Notes: a model not told the origin generated them from the letters alone. DNA of 64,000 nt from Octadecabacter antarcticus 307 (GCF_000155675.2 NC_020911.1:2718501-2782500); one strand, 5' to 3'. Shown: positions 56,457 through 64,000, counted from the stretch's first letter. A program made the numbers and translations.

Positions 56457-57542
56457 TTAGCTGCCCATCACGCGGGCGCGCTGTGCTGTGTAGACATCGT
56501 CGGACACAGACGTCCATGCGTAGGTCGACCGCACGGAAGCTTCCTGGCTTTCGCGGATACGTGCGAACAGCTCATCATCCATGAAATCATCCAGCGCTGC
56601 AGATGCAGCCGTTCCAAACGCATCCCAGACATCGTCCGAGAATTCCAAAACCTTTACGCCTTGGGACCTTAAACGATCAAGTGCTGCACCGTTGTTGTAG
56701 TTTGACTGGGACAAGGACCACTGGTGGGTTGCCGCAGCAGCGGTGGAAACGATTTCCTGAATCGCAGGGGTCATCTCGTCCCAAACATCGCGGTTCATTG
56801 CGGCTACAAGTGCCGAACCCGGCTCGTGCATACCACCTGTGTAGTAGAAATCACAAACTTCCTGGAATCCAAGACGTTCGTCCGCGAACGGACCAATCCA
56901 CTCGGCACCGTCAATCGCACCAGACGCAAGCGCTTGATAGATTTCGCCACCCGGTACGTTTTGCACCGATGCACCGGTGCGACCCAGCGCAAGACCACCA
57001 AGGCCCGGCATACGGAATTTCAGACCCTGCAAGTCAGCCGCAGAATTGATTTCCTTGTTGAACCAACCGCCTGGCTGGTGACCGGTGTTACCCGCAAGGA
57101 ACGATTTCAGGCCAAAGATGCTGCCCAATTCGTCGTGCAGTTCTGCGCCGCCACCGTGGTAGTACCAACTGGCCATTTCACCACCTGTCGCACCGAACGG
57201 TACGGCAGTCATGAAATAATAGCCGGGGTGCTGGCCGCCAAAATAATAATCGGCTGAGTGATACATATCGGCCTGACCGGACGAAACAGCATCAAACACT
57301 TCGAACGCACCGACAAGCTGGCCAGCGGCCTTCTTTTCGATGGTGATCGCGCCATCGGCCATTGCGTTCACGCGGTCGATGAAATTCACCGCAGCGTCGT
57401 CGAAGACCGCGAAGCCGTCTGGCACCGAAGTGACCATCGTCAGCGTGCGATTACCTTGTGCGTATGCAGGTGCTGCCAGCGTGGTCGCGGCAACAGCAGT
57501 ACCGCCAAGGGCAGAAGTTCTCAGAAAAGAGCGACGATCCAT
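56457..57542 (-). CDS. TRAP substrate-binding protein, TakP-like
   Basis: 361 residues. Tat-type signal MDRRSFLRTSALGGTAVAATTLAAPAYAQ with RRSFL, so it is exported folded. The body matches the TakP group (2-oxoacids such as pyruvate in Rhodobacter): ASWYYHGGGAELHDEL, FLAGNTGHQPGGWFNKEINSAADLQGLKFRMPG (about 150-182), GGEIYQALASGAIDGAEWIGPFADERLGF (about 199-227). Conserved Arg and the D-G-A-E-W ligand block are present. Substrate is inferred as a 2-oxoacid or similar monocarboxylate. GGGAGGA before the ATG. Upstream lies a LacI-type operator also found before edd. Confidence 0.88.
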   Translation of the reverse strand: MDRRSFLRTSALGGTAVAATTLAAPAYAQGNRTLTMVTSVPDGFAVFDDAAVNFIDRVNAMADGAITIEKKAAGQLVGAFEVFDAVSSGQADMYHSADYYFGGQHPGYYFMTAVPFGATGGEMASWYYHGGGAELHDELGSIFGLKSFLAGNTGHQPGGWFNKEINSAADLQGLKFRMPGLGGLALGRTGASVQNVPGGEIYQALASGAIDGAEWIGPFADERLGFQEVCDFYYTGGMHEPGSALVAAMNRDVWDEMTPAIQEIVSTAAAATHQWSLSQSNYNNGAALDRLRSQGVKVLEFSDDVWDAFGTAASAALDDFMDDELFARIRESQEASVRSTYAWTSVSDDVYTAQRARVMGS

Positions 57543-57703
57543 ATGGTATATCCTCCCATGGAATTAAACGCCCACAACCTCTCCCAAGGTGCAGGCGGAT
57601 CGTTTCAAGTAGCGTGACGTTACATAGCCACACCCCGATGCGGAAGACCTAATGCTTCGTTTTACCCCTCAATTGTAAGAAATCTTTACCAATATGGGCT
57701 ATT
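57543..57703 (-). other. dctP 5' leader region
   Basis: 161 bases from the operator to the dctP ATG. Holds a strong SD (GGGAGGA) near 57550 and no gene. No convincing hairpin was found. Confidence 0.4.
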
Positions 57704-57717
57704 TGTTAGCGCTCACA
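57704..57717 (-). promoter_or_regulatory. LacI/GntR-type operator ahead of the TRAP operon
   Basis: TGTTAGCGCTCACA on the plus strand (TGTGAGCGCTAACA on the minus), 162 bases before the dctP start. Ten consecutive bases (TGTTAGCGCT) match the palindrome before edd. Surrounding minus-strand sequence has TTGCCA directly before and CCATAT after it, possible promoter boxes 20 bases apart. Confidence 0.55.
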
Positions 57718-58145
57718 TGGCAAAAACCCCGATTAGCTTAAAAATGAGGCAACGCAGGCGCGATGATTCCCCCCCTTGATTCGACCCACCGAAAACGACA
57801 CGGAAAACACGGAACAGGACACCGCATGACCGCCCAATCGACCCACATTACCAACATCAACGATTTTTTACAGTTGCCCAAAGCATAGGCGCGATCCTTG
57901 AACGCCGCCCGTAAACGCAACATCGGTTTACCGCTGGGCTGGCGCGCGACGCGATGGAAAGCGGCGTCCTGCACAGCGGGGGTTAGATCGAATGAGGCGG
58001 AACAGATGACGCGCGCGGCCCTGCGCACCAAAGCCATTGCCCAGTGCATTGATAAGATTGCCAACAAGGGCGACTGAAAGGCTGATACTGGCGGCTTGTC
58101 GTTCTACGCGTTCCTTGCCAAAAAGAACAAACGCGAGACCTATTG
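57718..58145 (+). other. Decayed or unrecognised coding sequence
   Basis: 428 bases with no intact gene. An ATG at 57826 with AGGAC ahead opens MTAQSTHITNINDFLQLPKA and stops at once (TAG 57886). The same frame then reads ARSLNAARKRNIGLPLGW, EAEQMTRAALRTKAIAQCI, stops (TGA 58075) and resumes TGGLSFYAFLAKKNKRETY to TGA 58144-58146. A neighbouring frame has FTAGLARDAMESGVLHSGG. These pieces look like a protein with several lesions, but no family was recognised. Confidence 0.35.
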
Positions 58146-58220
58146 ATGCCAGAGCTGTTAATGCCAGAGCTGTTAATGCCAGAGCTGTTAATGCCAGAGC
58201 TGTTAATGCCAGATCTGCAG
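58146..58220 (+). repeat. 15-bp tandem repeat, four perfect copies plus one variant
   Basis: ATGCCAGAGCTGTTA occurs at 58146, 58161, 58176 and 58191, then ATGCCAGATCTGCAG at 58206. The period is a multiple of three, so the reading frame is kept (M-P-E-L-L repeated). Confidence 0.95.
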
Positions 58221-58313
58221 ATGGAAGCCGCCGAATGGTGGATAAAAACCCACGCCCTCGACCACTTTGAAAAGGACGACAAAATCCGCGACATGATTGC
58301 AGCAGGTAAATAG
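58146..58313 (+). CDS. 55-residue ORF with MPELL pentapeptide repeats
   Basis: ATG overlaps the TGA of the preceding frame (TGATG). The product starts with four M-P-E-L-L units and M-P-D-L-Q, then continues with non-repetitive helical sequence: MEAAEWWIKTHALDHFEKDD and KIRDMIAAGK before TAG 58311-58313. The second part has normal protein composition, so some ancestral gene ended here; repeats may have expanded by slippage. Each repeat also offers an ATG, giving alternative starts. No function known. Could be the tail of the broken frame upstream. Confidence 0.4.
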   Translation: MPELLMPELLMPELLMPELLMPDLQMEAAEWWIKTHALDHFEKDDKIRDMIAAGK

Positions 58314-58331
58314 CGCAGACCAAATGCCTCC

Positions 58332-60555
58332 CTAGATCAGGATGAAATCATCCTCTCTCAAATCATCGACATCGACGCCCTGCAAATGGATTGTCGCATC
58401 GCCCGCTTCAATGATCGCAACACTGTCCTCTTGGGTCAGGAAGATGTCATCAAAGGTGAGCTCGTTTTCACTTAGAACCTGGACCATATCACTCCCAACC
58501 TCAAAGTCTTCGACAGTATCGACCCCCTGATTGCTGTCATTAACACGGAAGGTGTCAGCCCCCTCGCCGCCAATCAAAATGTTACGACCGCCCCCCATGA
58601 AGCACATCATCACCCTGCGCACCGCGCAGCACATCGTCAACGGCGCCGCCGTTCATAAAGTCATCGCCACGACCGCCATGCATCGCATCGTCGCCGTCGC
58701 CGCCAAACAGACTGTCATCGCCATCAAAACCGGAAACCTTGTCATCGCCGCCGTCGCCATAAACAATATCGTGGTCAAAGCCGCCATTCATATCGTCAGC
58801 GCCATTGCCACCATTCATCTTGTCGTTGCCGTGGTTTCCACGCACGAAATCATGCGACGCACCACCGTACAAAGTATCGTCGCCATCGCCACCGCGCACA
58901 TCATCCGTGCCCAGCCCGCCTTTCAGCAGATCGTCCCCACGTCTCCCGAAAAGCCCACGTCTCCCGAAAAGAGTGTCGCTGCCGTCCGCACCGCGCAGGA
59001 AATCGTCACCCGCGCCGCCGTTCATAAGGTCATCGCCGCGGCCACCACGCATCACATCTTCGCCGTCACCAACATGCAAGCTGTCGTTGCCATTAAAGCC
59101 GGAAACCCTGTCGTCGCCGCCGTCACCATAAACAATATCGTCGCCAAAGCCGCCGTTCACATCGTCTTTGCCATCTCCACCATACATCTCGTCGTTGTCA
59201 TGGTTGCCGCGTAGAAAATCGTCGCCGTCACTGCCCGTGATGGTATCGTTGCCATTACCACCACGCAAATCGTGGCCCCCGCCGCCCGTCGATGAATAAA
59301 TGTTGTCGCCTCCATCGCGTCCGTAGACCGTGTAAGATCCATCCTTCAGGCTGACTTCATCATCGCCCGCGCCCATATCGGCAAATCCAGTGCCGTCTTT
59401 GTAGACGGGGTAATCAGCGCCGTCGCCGCCAAATACGCTCGAACCATCACCCGTTATGAAAAATTCGTCAGATCCAGCGCCGCCATACAAAACGCTTTCG
59501 CTTAAATACTGATCTAAGTTTTCATCTCCGAACAAGTCATCGCCTGCACAGCCAAACACAGTCTTTGGACTCGCATCAAACGGATAGGTGAAATCATCAT
59601 TGCCGTCAGTGCCGATGATCTCATCCGGGTACAAGGGCGGCAAAAGCGGCTCAATCACGGGCTCATCAGAAACCGGCAGAAGGTCGCATTCAATACGGAA
59701 TGTTTCCGGTTGCGATGTCTCTGGGATTTCAGCGAACAGCTCCAGCTCGCCCGTATCGCCGATGATAACCGTGGTGCTGATGCCTTCCAGATCAGGAAAA
59801 CCGACATCGGCTAAATCAAAATCAGGACGAGACTGATGACTGGCAATTTCCAATCCATCAGCATCAAACTGTGTAAACACGATATCACCAGCTCCGCAGG
59901 GTCCCTGCTCGAGATAAAGGAGCCCGCCATCATCCAATGCAATTGCATGGCTGCTCGCAAATATCCCACCACCAAGGAAAGTCGCTTCCGTCTCGCAGTC
60001 TTCCGCCGATACCGTACCGTATTAAATGCCCCAGTCATCGCGGGTGGCAGACAGGGCAAAGACGACCCGCCCGTCGCCCAGTGGGTAAAGCTCCAGCGTT
60101 TCATTGACGTCGCGGGTCTCGGCATAAAGTTCGGGGCGAACAGAATTGTCAAAGCCCAGCGCAACTGGTGTACCATCCTCGGACAGGCCGACCTTAAGCA
60201 CTGTCACAGCCGTGCCTGCTTCGTCAGTGTCCTACGTACTAACCCGATTGCCCGCTACAAGAAACTCATCCAGGCCAGCGCCGAAAACGACGCCTTAACC
60301 CTCAGCAACACTGTATCCTTCAGGTAAATCGACGGTGATGTCCGATAGCGTCCCAGCAACATCGGTATATTGCAAGGTGGCCGTGCCCGCGACACCGTCC
60401 GACGCTGCCGTAGTCTCGATCACTGTCAGCACACCACCCGCCGCGTCGATATTCGGCACAGCCTCAACCGTCACGCCATTAATGCCGGATGACGCGAGCA
60501 CTACGTCACCCGGAACACCAACAGCTGCAAAAATAGATAAAATATCAAGAGGCAT
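58332..60555 (-). pseudogene. RTX (calcium-binding nonapeptide) protein, broken by three stops and a frameshift
   Basis: A strong SD (GGGGGAGG) and ATG at 60555 open MPLDILSIFAAVGVPGDVVL. The same frame continues to 58591 but meets TAA (60295-60297), TAG (60232-60234) and TAA (60022-60024). Beyond the last stop are a beta-rich part and more than 25 GGxGxDxxx-type RTX repeats (about 59620-58600), e.g. GGDGDDTLYGG. At 58591-58596 a six-G tract on the minus strand has one G too many; removing it joins GGGRNILIGGEGADTFRV to the end at 58332, whose acidic/aliphatic tail (LREDDFILI) fits a type I secretion signal. Would encode about 740 residues: a secreted, Ca-binding surface or exoprotein. Confidence 0.85.
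58936..58971 (-). repeat. 18-bp direct duplication inside the RTX gene
   Basis: CCCACGTCTCCCGAAAAG occurs twice in a row on the plus strand (58936-58953 and 58954-58971), giving a doubled LFGRRG in the RTX frame. Unlike the regular nonapeptide spacing, this looks like a recent slippage. Confidence 0.85.
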
Positions 60556-60748
60556 AAAAACCTCCCCCAAGGTTATCAAATAATCACGTATTACTCCGCC
60601 ACTTCTTTCAAAAAGCGAGTCAATTGTGTGATTGTTTCCGCTCCCAGACCAATAGCCGCGTCACCCATTTATTGTTCACACCTCACTCGCCCCCTGAAAT
60701 AAAGTTGCGAAAAACCGCCTTCAAACGACATTTTTGCGATTCCGGCTG
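60556..60748. other. Intergenic region between the RTX relic and ilv leader
   Basis: 193 bases without a gene. The part 60556-60670 should have held the promoter of the RTX gene. No clear inverted repeat or known site noted. Confidence 0.4.
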
Positions 60749-60777
60749 TTGACCCTCCATGAAAACAAAGCCATAAA
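60749..60777 (+). promoter_or_regulatory. Probable promoter of the ilvIH leader
   Basis: TTGACC (60749-60754), 17-base spacer and CATAAA (60772-60777), 27 bases before the leader peptide ATG. Fits a sigma-70-type promoter. Confidence 0.5.
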
Positions 60778-60804
60778 CTACATAACGTTAAAGGAGACTT
60801 TGGG

Positions 60805-60852
60805 ATGCCCCGCATTCTTGTACTTGTAGGACGAACGCGCATGGGCCTGTAA
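60805..60852 (+). CDS. ilvL: ilv leader peptide
   Basis: Fifteen codons: MPRILVLVGRTRMGL, TAA at 60850-60852. AAAGGAG lies eight bases before the ATG. Five consecutive codons (Ile-Leu-Val-Leu-Val) call for the end products of the pathway encoded downstream, the hallmark of a transcription attenuator. Shortage of any of the three charged tRNAs would stall the ribosome over codons 4-8. Confidence 0.8.
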   Translation: MPRILVLVGRTRMGL

Positions 60853-60903
60853 AGGTTGACCATAACGGTTCCCATGCGCCTCCGAATTTTCGGGGGCTTT
60901 TTT
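60837..60903 (+). promoter_or_regulatory. ilv attenuator: antiterminator and terminator hairpins
   Basis: Terminator: GCCTCCG (60878-60884) pairs with CGGGGGC (60891-60897), then six T. Competing stem: GCGCATGGG (60837-60845), inside the end of the leader peptide frame, pairs perfectly with CCCATGCGC (60871-60879), which takes the base of the terminator stem. A ribosome that reaches the stop codon covers 60837-60845 and lets the terminator form. A ribosome stalled at the Ile-Leu-Val codons leaves it free and the operon is read. Confidence 0.75.
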
Positions 60904-60998
60904 ATGCGGTACACTTGTCCGGACGGTCAAGTGAAAACGACAAAACGACGCGACACACAAGCGATGACATCGCGAAATGCTGAGACAAGGAAAATACA

Positions 60999-62756
60999 AT
61001 GTCTGCGAATACGATGACTGGCGCGAAAATGGTAGTCCAAGCTTTGATAGATCAGGGCGTGGACACGGTCTTTGGCTACCCCGGTGGCGCTGTCCTCCCG
61101 ATTTATGACGAGCTTTTTCAGCAAAACTCGATCAAGCATATTCTTGTGCGCCACGAACAAGGTGCTGTTCACGCGGCCGAAGGCTACGCGCGATCCACAG
61201 GCAAACCCGGCGTTGCGCTGGTGACATCGGGCCCGGGTGCGACAAACGCGGTCACCGGCCTGACAGACGCGCTGCTTGATTCCATCCCAATCGTCGTTCT
61301 GACTGGTCAGGTTCCGACCTTTATGATCGGGTCGGACGCGTTCCAGGAAGCCGACACCGTTGGCATCACGCGCCCCTGTACCAAACACAACTGGCTGGTC
61401 AAAGAGACTGACAAACTGGCGGGCGTCATCCATGAGGCGTTCCACGTCGCCATGTCCGGTCGCCCCGGTCCTGTTCTGGTCGACATCCCCAAGGACGTGC
61501 AGTTCGCCCACGGCACCTACACCAAACCCCAGCCGTCCAAATCGCATTACCAACCACAGGTCAAAGGTGACATCGAAGGCATCACCGATCTGGTTGCCGC
61601 CATGGAAAAGGCCAAGAAGCCGCTGTTTTATACCGGCGGCGGTGTCATCAATTCCGGCCCTGCGGCCAGCCAACTGCTGCGCGAACTCGTCGGTGCCACG
61701 AATTTCCCGATTACATCGACCTTGATGGGTCTGGGCTGTTATCCGGCATCTGGCGACAATTGGCTCGGTATGCTGGGCATGCACGGGCTGTATGAGGCGA
61801 ACATGGCGATGCACGATTGCGACCTGATGATCAACATCGGCGCGCGGTTCGATGATCGCATCACTGGCGTGCTCGATAAATTTTCGCCCAATTCGATCAA
61901 GGCGCACATCGATATCGACCCGAGTTCGATCAACAAGGTCATCCAGACCGATATCGCAATCGTCGGTGACGTCGCCCATGTTCTTGAAGATCTGTTGAAG
62001 GTCTGGAAATCTCGTGGACGCAAAACCAACACAGAAAAAGTTGGAAAATGGTGGGAAGAGATCAAGGAATGGCGTAAAGTCGACTGCTTGGCGTTCAAGC
62101 AAGAGGGCAAGATCATCAAGCCGCAATACGCGCTGTCCCGGCTTGAGGCGCTGACAAAACATCGCTCAGATCGCTATATCACCACCGAAGTTGGCCAGCA
62201 CCAGATGTGGGCGGCGCAATACCTCGGCTTTGAACATCCCAACCAGTGGATGACCTCTGGCGGACTTGGCACCATGGGCTACGGCCATCCAGCGTCCATC
62301 GGTGTGCAAATGGCGCATCCCGATGCCTTGGTCGTTAACGTGGCGGGCGAAGCATCATGGCTGATGAACATGCAAGAACTGGGAACGGCCGTGCAATACC
62401 GCCTGCCCGTCAAACAGTTCATTATCAACAACGAACGTCTGGGTATGGTGCGCCAGTGGCAGGAATTGCTGCACGGCGAACGCTATTCATCCAGCTGGTC
62501 TGAATCCCTGCCCGATTTCGTCAAATTGGCCGAAGCTTTCGGTGCCAAAGGCATCATCTGTTCCGACCCCGACGATCTGGACGACGCCATCATGGAAATG
62601 CTGAACCACGACGGTCCGGTCGTTTTTGATTGTCTGGTCGCAAAACACGAAAACTGCTTCCCGATGATTCCATCCGGCAAAGCCCACAACGAAATGCTGC
62701 TGGGCGAAGCCGATACGCAGGGCGTGATTGATGCCAAAGGAAGTGTGCTGGTGTAA
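60999..62756 (+). CDS. ilvI: Acetolactate synthase large subunit
   Basis: Thiamine-diphosphate enzyme that makes acetolactate or acetohydroxybutyrate, first common step to valine, leucine and isoleucine. 585 residues. Motifs: [15 protein letters not shown] with [33 protein letters not shown] (catalytic Glu about 53), [21 protein letters not shown]-type ThDP/Mg site here as [42 protein letters not shown] (about 448-489). The usual GDGSF is G-E-A-S-W in this copy. Downstream of the attenuator; ilvH follows after 71 bases. Confidence 0.95.
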   Translation: MSANTMTGAKMVVQALIDQGVDTVFGYPGGAVLPIYDELFQQNSIKHILVRHEQGAVHAAEGYARSTGKPGVALVTSGPGATNAVTGLTDALLDSIPIVVLTGQVPTFMIGSDAFQEADTVGITRPCTKHNWLVKETDKLAGVIHEAFHVAMSGRPGPVLVDIPKDVQFAHGTYTKPQPSKSHYQPQVKGDIEGITDLVAAMEKAKKPLFYTGGGVINSGPAASQLLRELVGATNFPITSTLMGLGCYPASGDNWLGMLGMHGLYEANMAMHDCDLMINIGARFDDRITGVLDKFSPNSIKAHIDIDPSSINKVIQTDIAIVGDVAHVLEDLLKVWKSRGRKTNTEKVGKWWEEIKEWRKVDCLAFKQEGKIIKPQYALSRLEALTKHRSDRYITTEVGQHQMWAAQYLGFEHPNQWMTSGGLGTMGYGHPASIGVQMAHPDALVVNVAGEASWLMNMQELGTAVQYRLPVKQFIINNERLGMVRQWQELLHGERYSSSWSESLPDFVKLAEAFGAKGIICSDPDDLDDAIMEMLNHDGPVVFDCLVAKHENCFPMIPSGKAHNEMLLGEADTQGVIDAKGSVLV

Positions 62757-62827
62757 AATCCTTTCAAAGGAATTTGCCCAAACTCTGTGAAAGAGTTTGC
62801 CACCAGCCCCATAGGAAAGAACACATA

Positions 62828-63391
62828 ATGTCCGCACTCCGCCTTAAAAAAGGTGCCTCGTCGCACTCCGCCTACAACCTTCGCCCGACGTTTTCGGATG
62901 TCGAAGAACGCCACACGCTTGCGGTTATTGTTGAAAATGAACCCGGTGTCTTGGCCCGTGTCATTGGCCTGTTTGCAGGGCGTGGCTACAACATCGAAAG
63001 CCTGACCGTCGCAGAGATTGACCACACAGGTCACTTATCCCGCATCACCGTGGTCACCACTGGCACGCCGCAAACCATCAACCAGATCACCGCACAGCTT
63101 GGCCGCATCGTTTCGGTGCGCGAGGTCCATGATTTAACCGTCGAAGGCCGCAGCGTTGAACGCGAACTGGCGCTGTTCAAGGTCGCTGGCAAAGGTGATG
63201 ACCGGATGGAAATGCTGCGACTGGCCGATGTGTTTCGCGCCAACGTGGTCGACAGCACGCTGCAAAGTTTCACGTTTGAAATCACCGGAACGAGTGAAAA
63301 GATCGACGCGTTTGCCGACTTGATGCGCCCGATCGGGCTGGTTGAAATGGCCCGCACTGGCGTCGCGGCCCTGTCGCGCGGAAAAATGTAG
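62828..63391 (+). CDS. ilvH: Acetolactate synthase small (regulatory) subunit
   Basis: Binds valine and activates or inhibits the large subunit. 187 residues. N-terminal ACT domain: HTLAVIVENEPGVLARVIGLFAGRGYNIESLTVAEIDHTGHLSRITVVT (about 28-76), with the N-E-P-G-V-L and G-R-G-Y-N-I motifs of valine-sensitive enzymes. C-terminal ALS-ss domain: RELALFKV, then FRANVVDSTLQSFTFEITGTSEKIDAFADLMRPIGLVEMARTGVAALSRG. AGGAAAG before the ATG at 62828; an upstream extension in frame is not family-like. Confidence 0.95.
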   Translation: MSALRLKKGASSHSAYNLRPTFSDVEERHTLAVIVENEPGVLARVIGLFAGRGYNIESLTVAEIDHTGHLSRITVVTTGTPQTINQITAQLGRIVSVREVHDLTVEGRSVERELALFKVAGKGDDRMEMLRLADVFRANVVDSTLQSFTFEITGTSEKIDAFADLMRPIGLVEMARTGVAALSRGKM

Positions 63392-63441
63392 CGGCGCGCG
63401 CCGCACAGGCTTTCGCATCCGGTTTTCAGGCTGAAAATATG

Positions 63442-63467
63442 AAAAAGGCGCCCGCACTCGGGGCGTC
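63442..63467 (-). terminator. Terminator between ilvH and the MmgE/PrpD gene
   Basis: GGCGCCC (63447-63453) pairs with GGGCGTC (63461-63467, one wobble in the plus-strand RNA). On the minus strand it is followed by TTTTT, so it mainly ends the MmgE/PrpD transcript, whose stop codon it touches. Confidence 0.6.
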
Positions 63468-64000
63468 TAGTCTTTCCGTTTCTTGTGCAAGAAAGGCGCA
63501 AACACTGCGCCACCCTCACGGGCGTATAAAACGCTATTCAAGTCGGACATACTGCCCCACTCCGCGTCCAGACGTGCGATAATATCAACCGCAGCCCGCG
63601 CCCGTTGATGCCCGATAATGCCGTCCGCAAGCGCGTGAAATTTGTCGCGCATTACCGGCGCACTCAGCGGCGCTTCGGGATCGCCCAGCGCTTCGGCCCT
63701 TTCAGACGTCAAATGGGTGCCATCACACAGCACAAGCGTCACATGGGCAAAGCGATGTGCCGGAAACGCCGCATTGTAGCCCTCATCTTCGGCAAAGATC
63801 ATCCCTGCCGCCAGCCGCCGTACTTCGGCGTCCGCAAACGCGGCTGCCGACACTTCATGCGCGCCAACACGACCATGCACCATGCCAACAGCCGTTGGAT
63901 ACGCCGTCGAATACTGCGCCTCCTCGGTGGTCTTGGGGTGTCGCACGGCAAGCCGCACAGATTGATGGAATGTGGTGACTTCAATGCGCTCGACATCCGT
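63467..64000 (-). CDS. MmgE/PrpD family protein, C-terminal part (5' end outside window)
   Basis: 178 visible codons; the frame is open through base 64000 (TDVERIEVTTFHQSVRLAV...), so the start lies beyond the window. The visible part is the C-terminal domain of the MmgE/PrpD (2-methylcitrate dehydratase-like) family: HPKTTEEAQYSTAYPTAVGMVHGRVG, FADAEVRRLAAGM, FPAHRFAHVTLVLCDGTHLTSERAEALGDPEAPLS and VMRDKFHALADGII. Many members have unknown substrates; a propionate role cannot be assumed without prpB/prpC. Confidence 0.82.
   Translation of the reverse strand, partial: TDVERIEVTTFHQSVRLAVRHPKTTEEAQYSTAYPTAVGMVHGRVGAHEVSAAAFADAEVRRLAAGMIFAEDEGYNAAFPAHRFAHVTLVLCDGTHLTSERAEALGDPEAPLSAPVMRDKFHALADGIIGHQRARAAVDIIARLDAEWGSMSDLNSVLYAREGGAVFAPFLHKKRKD

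Noticed and set aside
57928..58323. Minus-strand frame with repeated ALTAL units resembling a membrane helix
   Set aside because: Antisense of the MPELL repeat; no ribosome binding site and no coherent continuation.
58531..59214. Plus-strand frame of 227 codons with repeated A-V-H-K-V-I and A-I-N-N-I-V units
   Set aside because: It is the exact antisense of the RTX repeats; its regularity comes from the nonapeptide code on the other strand.
58600..59640. Periodic repeats that might be a CRISPR or satellite
   Set aside because: Period is 27 bases coding for GGxGxDxxx, with no constant repeat and spacer structure.
58332..60555. Stop-to-glutamine recoding to explain the RTX stops
   Set aside because: prfA is intact and neighbouring genes end correctly at TAA or TAG (fabH, ihfA, mazG). 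Kept only as a note on the pattern of changes.
63467..64000. Methylcitrate-cycle prpD
   Set aside because: Only the C-terminal part is visible and the MmgE/PrpD family is broad; no prpB or prpC in view.

Overview
This window is a chromosomal segment from an alphaproteobacterium of the Rhodobacteraceae (Roseobacter group). The gene orders DUF177-rpmF-plsX-fabH-ihfA-merR, nagZ-scpA-scpB and surA-pdxA-rsmA, the neighbouring PIN and RlmI-like methyltransferase pair, the DUF4167 and DUF2852 proteins, OlsB, the bacterial Bpt-type transferase and a large TakP-like TRAP transporter all fit that family. The large number of broken genes would suit an Octadecabacter- or Loktanella-like lineage, but that is only an inference. 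No phage, insertion sequence or CRISPR array was seen.

Layout. 1-7.4 kb (+): lptF (5' end outside the window), lptG, lptD, surA, pdxA, rsmA, an outer-membrane biogenesis and housekeeping operon. 7.5-13.8 kb (-): a DUF4167 protein, prmC-prfA-DUF1499, and a three-gene operon of an M20 amidohydrolase and two ureohydrolases. 13.9-18 kb: mazG (+), then an ABC-F ATPase, olsB and bamE (-). 18-22.2 kb (+): DUF177, rpmF, plsX, fabH, ihfA and a MerR regulator, followed by tRNA-Pro(GGG) and dcd. 23.5-29.3 kb (-): a small unknown protein, scpB, scpA, nagZ, a SPOR protein and argS. 29.7-33.8 kb: dgt, erpA, xth, an FAD monooxygenase and an atypical dksA. 34-41.1 kb (+): a MoxR AAA+ ATPase, a relic, a DUF2927 lipoprotein, a 56-residue membrane protein, a CoxE-like VWA protein, an unknown membrane protein, a DedA protein, a frameshifted creatinase-like gene and an M48 protease. 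41.2-43.5 kb (-): a PIN protein, an RNA methyltransferase and a DUF6778 relic. 43.7-46.2 kb (+): edd-eda of the Entner-Doudoroff pathway. 46.3-52.7 kb: glnE and a small partner (-), a YbaK deacylase, two paralogous DUF2852 proteins, an RDD protein and bpt (+). 52.9-57.5 kb (-): a TakP-type TRAP transporter. 57.5-60.6 kb: decayed sequence, a 15-bp tandem repeat and a broken RTX gene. 60.7-63.4 kb (+): an ilvIH operon with a leader-peptide attenuator. 63.5-64 kb (-): the end of an MmgE/PrpD-family gene.

Themes. Carbon metabolism may be linked across the window: edd-eda and the TRAP operon each carry a nearly identical LacI/GntR-type palindrome (TGTTAGCGCTAAC and TGTTAGCGCTCACA), which suggests one repressor controls both. 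Branched-chain amino acid synthesis shows a readable two-state attenuator. A second theme is decay. At least four genes are broken: an RTX protein with three in-frame stops, all one C-to-T change from a Gln codon, plus a G-tract frameshift; a YdeI-like gene with three stops; a DUF6778 lipoprotein; and a creatinase-like M24 gene with one extra T. The least understood intact unit is the MoxR/VWA/DUF2927/DedA block.
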